Assembly: GCA_963663635.2 (NCBI GenBank)
Contig: CAXXMY010000006.1
Location: 124,001 to 188,000, forward strand
Direction: 5' to 3'
DNA: 64,000 bases
Origin: Poriferisodalis sp963663635
GTDB lineage: Bacteria > Actinomycetota > Acidimicrobiia > Acidimicrobiales > Poriferisodalaceae
How positions within the stretch are numbered: position 1 is the first letter of the stretch; the number at the start of each line of letters is the position of its first letter. The notes under the pieces were generated by a model. It saw only the letters and a program-made list of their open reading frames with translations, ran no database searches and had not been told where the DNA came from. The translations under genes and the position numbers were made by a program. Below, piece after piece: positions 1 through 7,336 of the stretch.

Positions 1-1104
1 GCTGATCATGGCATCGGGCACCGGTCCTTCGACCAGCGCTGCCAGCTGCTTTTGGGCCTCGTCGCGCAGCACCATGTTCGCCTGCATGACGCGCCCGAAG
101 CTGAGCTGCCGCACCGTTGCGACGCGCAGCTCGTCCACAGTGTCGTGCTCTGTGTTCTCGTCGACCCAGCCGTCTGTCAATTCGGGCAGCACGAGCTCTG
201 AGACCGCATTGACCCTGATCTCGAAGTCGATCTGCACTTCGGGCTGTACCGGATGCGGCGCGCTGAACGAGAGCTCATCGCCCGCCTGGGCGCCGAGCAG
301 CTCGTCGTCGACGGCTTCGACGATGCCGCCGCTGCCGAGCTCGTAGAGGTAGTCCTGCGCGGAGAGTCCCGGCAGGGCTTCGCCGTCGACGGAGCCCTCG
401 ATGTCGATGCTCACGCGGTCGCCCGTCGCCGCGGGTCGGTCCACGGCCGAGATGTCGGCGAATTGGCGGCGAGTCTCGTCGATCCGAGCGGTGACATCGG
501 CGTCTGGGGGCTCGGGCGACGGGATCTCGATCTGCAGCGCCTCGTAACCCGTGACAGCGACGGTCGGTCGGATCTCCACGGTTGCGGTGAAGGCCACCGT
601 TCCCTCGTTGCCGTCATGTGTCAGTTCGAGATCGGGCTGGTTGACGACATCCACGCCGTAGTCGCGGACCGCTTGTGCGTAGTAGCGCGGAACAGCATCC
701 TCGAGCGCCTGGGCGCGTCCAACGTCTGTGCCGAAGTGCGACTCGAGCACCCGGCGTGGTGCCCGGCCTGGCCGAAAACCCGGAATGCGAACTTCGCCCG
801 CCAGTTTGCGAAACGCAGCGTCGATATCGGCATCAAAGGTTTCGGCATCCACTTCGACGGTCAGCTCGACCCGGGGCCCGATGACGCGTTCGATCGCGCC
901 GTCAGAATCGGTGACATCGGTGTCGTCGCCGCTGTCGCCGCCGTCGGTGATGTCGTCGCCGTTGGCGTCCGGGGGACCGCTCGTATCGCCGACTGTTTCG
1001 GACGCCGACACTTCTTCAACATCGTCGAGGTGGGGAAGTTCTTCAGAAATCGGCGCGGGACCGATGAAATCCGCTAGATCCAGCGGCGTCAACGTCGTCT
1101 TCAC
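1..1104 (-). CDS. tig: Trigger factor, C-terminus beyond window
   Basis: Ribosome-associated chaperone and peptidyl-prolyl isomerase acting on nascent chains. Reading leftward from a GTG at 1104, 368 codons stay open to the window edge, so the C-terminus is missing. After a roughly 45-residue acidic, low-complexity N-terminal stretch (Asp/Gly/Thr rich), the ribosome-binding domain appears with the GFRPGRAPR signature of the family. An FKBP-like middle domain and the start of the C-terminal arm follow. The acidic N-terminal extension is unusual, because trigger factors normally begin directly with the ribosome-binding domain. The gene diverges from clpX, with 187 bp between them. A TAGGCT hexamer at 1114-1119 lies 9 nt before the GTG and no Shine-Dalgarno is seen, so a very short leader is possible. 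A start further inside, just before the ribosome-binding domain, cannot be excluded. Confidence 0.9.
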   Translation of the reverse strand, partial: MKTTLTPLDLADFIGPAPISEELPHLDDVEEVSASETVGDTSGPPDANGDDITDGGDSGDDTDVTDSDGAIERVIGPRVELTVEVDAETFDADIDAAFRKLAGEVRIPGFRPGRAPRRVLESHFGTDVGRAQALEDAVPRYYAQAVRDYGVDVVNQPDLELTHDGNEGTVAFTATVEIRPTVAVTGYEALQIEIPSPEPPDADVTARIDETRRQFADISAVDRPAATGDRVSIDIEGSVDGEALPGLSAQDYLYELGSGGIVEAVDDELLGAQAGDELSFSAPHPVQPEVQIDFEIRVNAVSELVLPELTDGWVDENTEHDTVDELRVATVRQLSFGRVMQANMVLRDEAQKQLAALVEGPVPDAMIS

Positions 1105-1291
1105 GAAGCGCAGAGCCTACCGGCGCGTTCTTCTGGCTCCCCGCTGACGGATCACATAACCGGACCGCGCTCCGCGGAGTGCTCTGTGCCATTCTTGGCG
1201 AGACGCGTGAGCGCGCGGTCGGGCTGGTGGTGTGCGACCCTGTAGGCCCATCGCGAAGATGTGACCAGCGACAGCAGAAGGGAGGCGCAAC

Positions 1292-2563
1292 ATGGCGAAG
1301 TTCGGCGAAGGCGGCGAACTGCTCAAGTGCTCCTTCTGCGGCAAGTCCCAGAAACAGGTGCGCAAGCTGATTGCGGGCCCCGGCGTGTACATCTGCGACG
1401 AGTGCATCGACCTGTGCAACGAGATCATCGACGATGAAGTCGAGACCTCCACAGCAACGCCGTTCGAGGCTGTCCCCAAGCCGCGGGAGATCTTTGCGTT
1501 CCTCGATGACTACATCATCGATCAGGACCGTACCAAGACGATCCTGTCGGTCGCCGTCTACAACCACTACAAGCGGATGCGGCTCGAACCCGCCGCACCC
1601 GGCGCAGAAGACGATGTCGAGATCGCCAAGTCGAACATTTTGCTGATCGGCCCGACGGGCTGTGGCAAGACGATGATGGCGCAGACGCTGGCACGCCTGC
1701 TCAATGTGCCGTTCGCCATCGCGGACGCAACAGCGCTGACCGAAGCGGGTTACGTGGGAGAGGATGTCGAGAACATCCTCCTCAAGCTCTTGCAGTCAGC
1801 CGATTTCGATGTCAAGCGGGCCGAGACTGGAATCGTCTACATCGATGAGATCGACAAGATTGCCCGCAAGGCAGAGAACGCGTCGATCACTCGCGACGTC
1901 TCCGGCGAGGGCGTCCAGCAGGCGCTGTTGAAGATATTGGAAGGCACGGTTGCGTCGGTGCCGCCACAGGGCGGGCGCAAGCATCCGCACCAGGAATTCC
2001 TGCAGATCGACACCAGCAACGTGCTGTTCATCTGCGGCGGGGCATTCGACGGACTCGAGCGAATCATCGCTGACCGGGTCAGCGAGCGAGGCGTGGGCTT
2101 CGGCGCGACCTTGCGAAGTGCGGCGAGCAAGCCGCCGCTTGACGTTCTGGCCGAGGTGCTGCCTGAGGATCTGCGCCATTTCGGGCTCATCCCCGAGTTC
2201 ATCGGCCGGCTGCCGGTCGTCGGCGTGGTCGACCCACTGGATACCCACGCATTGCGACGCATTCTCACCGAGCCCAAGAACGCCTTGGTGCGCCAATACC
2301 GTCGAATGTTCGAGCTGGACGATGTCGAACTGGAGTTCACCGACGACGCACTCGATTCCATCGTCGACCAGGCCATGCTCCGCAATACCGGTGCACGGGG
2401 GCTTCGTGCGATCCTCGAGGAAGTCCTGCTGGGGCTGATGTACGACCTGCCGAGCCGCGACGACGTGGCCCGGTGCATCGTGGACCGCGGTGTCGTGCTG
2501 GACAAGGTGAACCCCACCTTGGTTCCGCGCACCGCATCGTCCCCGTCGCGCCGCGCCTCCTGA
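1292..2563 (+). CDS. clpX: ATP-dependent Clp protease ATP-binding subunit ClpX
   Basis: AAA+ unfoldase that feeds substrates to ClpP. The 423-residue length is normal. The N-terminal zinc-binding domain has Cys13, Cys16, Cys35 and Cys38. Walker A GPTGCGKT lies near residue 120, followed by the GYVG pore loop and Walker B VYIDEIDKI. The RKH loop (QGGRKHPH) and the GFGA motif where the ClpP-contacting IGF loop region lies are also present. A strong Shine-Dalgarno (GGGAGG) lies 6 nt before the ATG. clpP is not adjacent: the gene diverges from tig and is followed 8 nt later by folC. ClpX usually has IGF in the ClpP-docking loop, and here the corresponding segment reads VGFGA. Confidence 0.97.
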   Translation: MAKFGEGGELLKCSFCGKSQKQVRKLIAGPGVYICDECIDLCNEIIDDEVETSTATPFEAVPKPREIFAFLDDYIIDQDRTKTILSVAVYNHYKRMRLEPAAPGAEDDVEIAKSNILLIGPTGCGKTMMAQTLARLLNVPFAIADATALTEAGYVGEDVENILLKLLQSADFDVKRAETGIVYIDEIDKIARKAENASITRDVSGEGVQQALLKILEGTVASVPPQGGRKHPHQEFLQIDTSNVLFICGGAFDGLERIIADRVSERGVGFGATLRSAASKPPLDVLAEVLPEDLRHFGLIPEFIGRLPVVGVVDPLDTHALRRILTEPKNALVRQYRRMFELDDVELEFTDDALDSIVDQAMLRNTGARGLRAILEEVLLGLMYDLPSRDDVARCIVDRGVVLDKVNPTLVPRTASSPSRRAS

Positions 2564-2571
2564 GCGCCGCG

Positions 2572-3969
2572 GTGTCATTGCCGCTCGCTGACTACGAAGC
2601 AGCCCTCGACTGGCTGGACTCCCACATCGATCTCGAGCGTTTGCTCGGCTCGCCCAGCGTGGACGTGCCCACGCTGGATCGCATGTGGACGCTCATGGGC
2701 GTGCTGGGCGACCCCCAGGACAACGTCCCGGCCATTCACATCACGGGCACGAACGGCAAGGGGAGCACGGCTCGCCTCGCCGTGGCGCTGCTCGGCGCCT
2801 GCGGCCTCACAGCAGGCAGCTACACGTCGCCCCACATCGAGCGTGTCAACGATCGGATCATGTTGGCGAACGTGCCGTTGCGGGACGAAGACTTCACGGC
2901 GGCAATCAGCGAGATAGCGGTGTTCGAGCCGTTGGTGGTCGAGCGACTCGGCGAGCGACCCAACTACTTCGAGGTCATGGCGGCTGCCGCATACAACTGG
3001 TTCGCCTCCGCGGCGCACGTCAATGTGATCGAGGTCGGCATGGGCGGGCGCTGGGACGCCACGAACGTCGTGGACGCCGCGGTGGCAGTGATCACCAACG
3101 TCGGGGAAGATCACCTCGAGATCATCGGTCCGACGCTTGCCGACGTCGCCGCGGAGAAGGCGGCAATCATCTCCGCCGGAGCAGTGGCGATCTGTGGCGA
3201 AACCGCTCCTGCGCTGGCCGACATCGTCGTCGAGGCCGCCGAGGAGGCGGGCGCGGAGCTGTGGCGCCGCGGCGACGAGTGGGACGTGGTCGACCGTCGT
3301 GTCGCCGTCGATGGGCAGGTCGTCAGCACTCGAACGCCGTTCGGCGAACATCGCGACGTCTTCGTTCCGTTGCACGGAGCACACCAGGCCACCAACGTGG
3401 CGACCGCGATTGCTGCCGTCGAGGCCTTCTTTGGCCGACTCCTCGATGATGAGCTGGTGACGGCTGCCCTCGGCGACGTGTCGCTTCCGGCCCGCTTTGA
3501 GATCATCAGCACTCGGCCGACGGTCGTCATTGACGGAGCACACAACCCGGCTGGCGCTGCCGCGTTGCGCGACACGCTCTCCGAGGCACTCTCGGTGGGG
3601 AGCGGAGGCGGCTTGGCGCCAGATGTGCAGTCGCGTGCAGTCGGCGAGGCCGTGCTCGTGGTCGGGGCCAATCGGCCCCATGATCCGGCAGCGTTCTGTG
3701 AGGCCCTGGACTTGGGGCCGTTCAGCGCGGTGGTGACGGCGGCTGTGCCGTGGCCTCGCGCGATACCGGCATCGGAGGTGGCTGACGCTGTGGAGGCGGC
3801 AATTGCGGCTGCTGGCCCCGGCGCTTCGTCACCCGACATCATCCCGGCAGCCGATGTGTCAGCGGCGGTGGAAGTAGCGCAGGATCGGGCGGGTTCTGAG
3901 GGAATCGTTGTCGTGACAGGCTCGCTCTACATCGCGGCTGAGGCGCGACGACTTCTGGCGGCGCGGTAG
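2572..3969 (+). CDS. folC: Bifunctional folylpolyglutamate synthase/dihydrofolate synthase
   Basis: Mur-ligase-type enzyme that adds glutamate to dihydropteroate or folate in the cytoplasm. The ATP loop GTNGKGST lies at residues 59-66. The conserved SYTSPHIERVNDRI-like segment, the VIEVGMGGRWDATN motif and the IDGAHNP motif at the start of the C-terminal Rossmann domain are present. I chose the GTG at 2572 (465 aa), because translation from there begins directly with the family's N-terminal helix. The frame extends further upstream into clpX, but nothing there looks like FolC. It probably shares a transcript with clpX (8-nt gap). A Gly-rich insertion near residue 345 is a small lineage feature. 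Confidence 0.93.
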   Translation: MSLPLADYEAALDWLDSHIDLERLLGSPSVDVPTLDRMWTLMGVLGDPQDNVPAIHITGTNGKGSTARLAVALLGACGLTAGSYTSPHIERVNDRIMLANVPLRDEDFTAAISEIAVFEPLVVERLGERPNYFEVMAAAAYNWFASAAHVNVIEVGMGGRWDATNVVDAAVAVITNVGEDHLEIIGPTLADVAAEKAAIISAGAVAICGETAPALADIVVEAAEEAGAELWRRGDEWDVVDRRVAVDGQVVSTRTPFGEHRDVFVPLHGAHQATNVATAIAAVEAFFGRLLDDELVTAALGDVSLPARFEIISTRPTVVIDGAHNPAGAAALRDTLSEALSVGSGGGLAPDVQSRAVGEAVLVVGANRPHDPAAFCEALDLGPFSAVVTAAVPWPRAIPASEVADAVEAAIAAAGPGASSPDIIPAADVSAAVEVAQDRAGSEGIVVVTGSLYIAAEARRLLAAR

Positions 3970-4182
3970 CACTAACCTCGAACCGCGCGGTCTGCGCACC
4001 ACGCCTCGGTTGTCCCGACAACCATCCCGCCGCTTCGGCGGCAACGCCGCGCCGACGCAATGGCGAGCCGCCGAGGGGCCCAGCTACCGACGAATTCCGC
4101 CTAAAGCCGAACAATTACCCACTCCAACCGCCCGGTCCTTTGGCCTGGCGCAACCGCAGCCACGACGATCCGGGAGACAGCA
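3970..4182 (+). other. folC-ndk intergenic region with small hairpins
   Basis: A 213-bp spacer without a supported gene. It contains two short inverted repeats: GGTTGTC/GACAACC around 4008-4023 and CCGCCG/CGGCGG around 4028-4042. Neither is followed by a T-run, so they are at best weak terminator candidates for the clpX-folC transcript. The promoter of ndk should lie in the second half. The sequence GGGAGA about 5 nt before the ndk ATG is its likely ribosome-binding site. Confidence 0.4.
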
Positions 4183-4632
4183 ATGCGGCAGACGCTCGTG
4201 ATTTGCAAACCCGACGCCGTAGAGCGCGGTCTCGTCGGCGAGATCATTGGCCGCTTCGAGCGCAAGGGTCTGACGATCGCCGCGATGCAGCTTCGGACGA
4301 TCGATCGTGCGATCGCGTCAGACCACTATGCGGAGCATGCCGGCAAGCCGTTCTACGAGCCCTTGCTTGAGTTCATAACGAGGTCGCCATCGGTGGTCAT
4401 GGTCATCGAAGGGCCCCAGGGCGCCGGTGATGACACCTACGCAATCGTGCGGACACTGGTGGGCGCTACGAATCCGGCGCAGGCCTCACCGGGAACGATC
4501 CGAGGCGACTTCGGGCTGTCGCCCACCGAGAACCTGGTGCACGGCTCCGATGGCGAAGCCTCGGCCCAGCGCGAGATCGCCCTGTTCTTCGACAGTGCAG
4601 CGTGCGCGGGTTCTGATCAGGGGCCGCAATGA
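4183..4632 (+). CDS. ndk: Nucleoside diphosphate kinase
   Basis: Transfers the gamma phosphate of ATP to nucleoside diphosphates through a phospho-histidine. The 149-residue protein starts RQTLVICKPDAVERG, contains the substrate-binding segment ending in TNP and RGDFG, and has the catalytic histidine at residue 120 in NLVHGSD. Length and all motifs are typical. Its stop codon lies 34 bp before the likely mreB start, and an ndk-mreB neighbourhood is common in actinobacteria. Confidence 0.96.
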   Translation: MRQTLVICKPDAVERGLVGEIIGRFERKGLTIAAMQLRTIDRAIASDHYAEHAGKPFYEPLLEFITRSPSVVMVIEGPQGAGDDTYAIVRTLVGATNPAQASPGTIRGDFGLSPTENLVHGSDGEASAQREIALFFDSAACAGSDQGPQ

Positions 4633-4666
4633 TGGTCCGCATGATGATGGACGGGGTCAGCGGCTG

Positions 4667-5725
4667 ATGCCGGCCGTGACGGCTTCCCGGCGCCGCCGAC
4701 GCGGCAGCATCTTCGGCGGCAGGGACATTGCTGTCGATCTCGGCACGGCGAACACGATCGTGTTCGTGCGCGGTCGGGGCATCGTGCTCAACGAGCCGTC
4801 CGTCGTCGCGGTCGATGCAGTAACGGGCAATTCGCTTGCCGTCGGCCGCGAGGCCAAGCGCATGATCGGGAGGACGCCGGGAAATATCTCCGCGATCAGT
4901 CCTCTCAAGGACGGCGTGATCGCAGACTTCGACATCTGCGAGAAAATGCTCCGCCACTTCATTACCCAGGTCACGCAGACTCGCTGGCCCAAGCCGCGCA
5001 TGGTGATCTGCGTGCCATCGGGGATTACGGGCGTCGAGCAGCGTGCCGTCCAGGAAGCGGCGGAATACGCGGGTGCCCGCCGTGCCTACATCATCGAAGA
5101 GCCGATGGCCGCGGCGATCGGCGCCGGACTGCCGGTTCAGTCGGCGCGCGGCAGCATGATCGTGGACATCGGCGGCGGTACCACCGAAGTCGCGGTGATC
5201 TCGCTGGGCGGGATCGTCACCTCGCGTTCGGCCCGCGTCGGCGGCAACATGATCGACGCTTCAATCGTGGCGCACATCAAAAAGGAGCACGGCCTCATCG
5301 TGGGGGAGCGCACCGCCGAGGAACTCAAGCTGGCCTTGGGCTCTGCGTGGCCGTTGCACGAGGAGATCTTCGCCGAAGTTCGGGGCCGCGACATGGTGAG
5401 CGGACTTCCCGAATCGGTCAGCGTGGACAGCGTGGAGATACGGGAGGCGATTGTAGCGCCGGTCAGCGCGATCGTGGACTCCGTGAAGGCCACCCTCGAT
5501 GACACGGCGCCAGAGTTGGCGGCTGACGTGATGGACTTTGGCATCACGCTCGCGGGCGGCGGCGCGTTGCTGCGCGGCTTGACCGAACGGCTGCGGTCCG
5601 AAACCGGCGTCGAAGTGCATGTCGCGAAAGACCCACTGTTTGCAGTGGTTCGCGGCTCGGGCCAGACGCTCGAGGAGTTCGACGTCCTGCACGGAGTGCT
5701 GTTCTCCTCCAGCGAGGGGCGCTGA
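4667..5725 (+). CDS. mreB: Rod shape-determining protein MreB
   Basis: Bacterial actin homologue that forms membrane-associated filaments and guides lateral cell-wall synthesis. It shows the phosphate-1 motif (DLGTANT), the connect and phosphate-2 motifs (VDIGGGTTEVAVIS) and the adenosine motif (LAGGGALLRG). I chose the ATG at 4667 (352 aa). The frame is open upstream into ndk, but that part has no MreB similarity. A basic patch (SRRRRRG) precedes the actin fold. It begins the co-directional block mreB-mreC-mreD-PBP2-rodA. Confidence 0.95.
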   Translation: MPAVTASRRRRRGSIFGGRDIAVDLGTANTIVFVRGRGIVLNEPSVVAVDAVTGNSLAVGREAKRMIGRTPGNISAISPLKDGVIADFDICEKMLRHFITQVTQTRWPKPRMVICVPSGITGVEQRAVQEAAEYAGARRAYIIEEPMAAAIGAGLPVQSARGSMIVDIGGGTTEVAVISLGGIVTSRSARVGGNMIDASIVAHIKKEHGLIVGERTAEELKLALGSAWPLHEEIFAEVRGRDMVSGLPESVSVDSVEIREAIVAPVSAIVDSVKATLDDTAPELAADVMDFGITLAGGGALLRGLTERLRSETGVEVHVAKDPLFAVVRGSGQTLEEFDVLHGVLFSSSEGR

Positions 5726-5736
5726 CGCCCCGCACC

Positions 5737-6705
5737 GTGGCCCGCCGCGCCGGAATTCGGAGACGCACGTGGCTCCGGTTGGCGTTACTCGTGGTGACGG
5801 CGATCGCCCTGTTGACCCTTGACGCCCGTGGCTCGGGTGGCGCCCTGGAAACCGCCCGGGGAGCCGCGCTGGACTTGCTCGGGCCAGTGCGCAGCGTTGG
5901 CGACTGGGTCATCACGCCGGTACGCAATGCGTGGCGTGGAGTCGTCGGCTTCAGTGACCTCGAGGCCGAGAACGCTCAATTGCGCAGCGAGCTCGCCACA
6001 GCTGAGGCATCGGTGCTGCGGGTCGGGGAACTCGAGCGGGACCGTCAGGATCTGCTCGCGCTGCTCGGGGCGCGCGACAACGCCCAGTCGATCCCGCGGG
6101 TGACTGCTCGCGTCATCAATGCGCCGGTGTCAAATTTCGAACGCACCATCGAGCTGGCGAAGGGCCGTCGGGATGGGATCCGCGAGGGCATGCCCGTCGA
6201 GAGCGGCCACGGAATAGTGGGACGGGTGGTTCAGGCCAGCATCACGTGGTCGCGGGTGGAATTGTTGACCGATCCGAGTTTCGATGCGGGCGTGCGCATG
6301 GTGCGCTCCGGCGACGATGGGCTGGCATCGGGCCGAGGCCCCGGACGCGATCTTGAAGTCAGCTACATCGAGCTCGAAACCGTGGTCATTCCGGGAGAAA
6401 CCGTCGTGACGAGCGGCTTCGAAGGCAGCACGTTCCCTGCTGGACTGCTGGTCGGGACGGTTACCGACGTCGAACCCGACGTAGTGCGCGGAGCCCAGCG
6501 CGTCACCTTGCACCCGGCGGCAGACCTCACGCGACTGCGATGGGTCCAGGTGCTGCTGTACGAGCCGGCTGTGGCTGAGCCCGTCGTCGTCGATCGCACG
6601 CCGCCGACAACGGCGCCGGCGGTCTCGGCGCCGACCAGTCCTGCGGCGACAGATCCCGAGCCACAGGAGTCGACGGGTTCGCAAGCCCCGCCGCCCCAAT
6701 CATGA
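5737..6705 (+). CDS. mreC: Rod shape-determining protein MreC
   Basis: Bitopic membrane protein of the elongasome that bridges MreB/MreD and PBP2. The 322-residue protein has a basic N-terminus, one transmembrane segment (about residues 13-28), a coiled-coil stretch (DLEAENAQLRSELATAEA) and the two beta domains typical of MreC (from about residue 110). A proline/threonine-rich tail follows. The start is a GTG 11 bp after mreB. The stop codon TGA at 6703-6705 overlaps an ATG that opens the first unit of a 15-bp tandem repeat array. Confidence 0.93.
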   Translation: MARRAGIRRRTWLRLALLVVTAIALLTLDARGSGGALETARGAALDLLGPVRSVGDWVITPVRNAWRGVVGFSDLEAENAQLRSELATAEASVLRVGELERDRQDLLALLGARDNAQSIPRVTARVINAPVSNFERTIELAKGRRDGIREGMPVESGHGIVGRVVQASITWSRVELLTDPSFDAGVRMVRSGDDGLASGRGPGRDLEVSYIELETVVIPGETVVTSGFEGSTFPAGLLVGTVTDVEPDVVRGAQRVTLHPAADLTRLRWVQVLLYEPAVAEPVVVDRTPPTTAPAVSAPTSPAATDPEPQESTGSQAPPPQS

Positions 6706-6776
6706 GGCTGTCGGGCATGAGGCTGTCGGGCATGAGGCTGTCGGGCATGAGGCTGTCGGGCATGAGGCGGCTCGGC
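6702..6776 (+). repeat. 15-bp tandem repeat between mreC and mreD
   Basis: Four perfect copies of ATGAGGCTGTCGGGC start at 6702, 6717, 6732 and 6747. A degenerate fifth starts at 6762. The first copy contains the mreC stop codon. Unit length is a multiple of three, so the reading frame across the array is kept. Confidence 0.97.
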
Positions 6777-6797
6777 GTGAGGGAGCCGGGCGGATGA
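6702..6797 (+). CDS. Repeat-encoded 31-codon mini-ORF coupling mreC to mreD
   Basis: An ATG-TGA frame lies exactly between mreC and mreD. Its ATG overlaps the mreC stop (ATGA at 6702-6705) and its TGA overlaps the mreD ATG (ATGA at 6794-6797). It would encode four perfect MRLSG units, then MRRLG and a short tail. Every repeat unit starts with ATG, and GAGG within each unit could act as a weak ribosome-binding site for a following ATG. No homologue is known to me. It may be a real leader-like cistron that keeps ribosomes on the messenger, or simply a repeat expansion without a product. Confidence 0.35.
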   Translation: MRLSGMRLSGMRLSGMRLSGMRRLGVREPGG

Positions 6798-7336
6798 TGG
6801 CGGGTGCGGGGCCGGTCTCGCGTTCAGCGCTCGTCATCGCTCTCACAGTGATGGTGCACGTCGCTTTCGGAGCCCACATCACACCGGCCGGTGTCATCAT
6901 CGACCCCCTCGTACTGATCGCGGTCGCCGGCGGGACCGTCGGCGGTCGCAGTGCAGGAGCCTCGCTCGGCGGAGGATGTGGACTGGCCGCTGACCTGATC
7001 GTGCACACGCCGTTCGGCATGTCGATGTTGGTCCTGATACTGGTGGGATACGCGTCCGGCGCTGTCGCAGATCAGATGCCTTCGGCGGGGCGGCTGGCGC
7101 GGGCCGCGATCGCAGCGGTGCTTGCAGCCGGAGCGATCGGACTCTTCGGGTGTGCCGGCTGGCTGATGGATCTGGTGTACGTGACCGAAGCGCCGTTGGT
7201 GCGCATTGCGATCGTGACGAGTATCGCGGCGTTGGCAGCAAATCCGTTGCTCGAGCGGATCGTGCGCTGGGCGCTCGTCGTGCGACCCTCGATTTCCGTC
7301 GAGCGAATTCCCCGGCGGGGGTCTCGCAATGGATGA
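6794..7336 (+). CDS. mreD: Rod shape-determining protein MreD
   Basis: Integral membrane protein of the elongasome. The 180 residues contain about five hydrophobic segments starting at residues 12, 36, 73, 102 and 133. It lies in the canonical position between mreC and the PBP2 gene. Sequence similarity within MreD is always low, so the call rests on topology, length and order. Start is the ATG at 6794, with a second ATG directly after. Its 3' end overlaps the PBP2 start by 8 bp, which suggests translational coupling. Confidence 0.85.
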   Translation: MMAGAGPVSRSALVIALTVMVHVAFGAHITPAGVIIDPLVLIAVAGGTVGGRSAGASLGGGCGLAADLIVHTPFGMSMLVLILVGYASGAVADQMPSAGRLARAAIAAVLAAGAIGLFGCAGWLMDLVYVTEAPLVRIAIVTSIAALAANPLLERIVRWALVVRPSISVERIPRRGSRNG

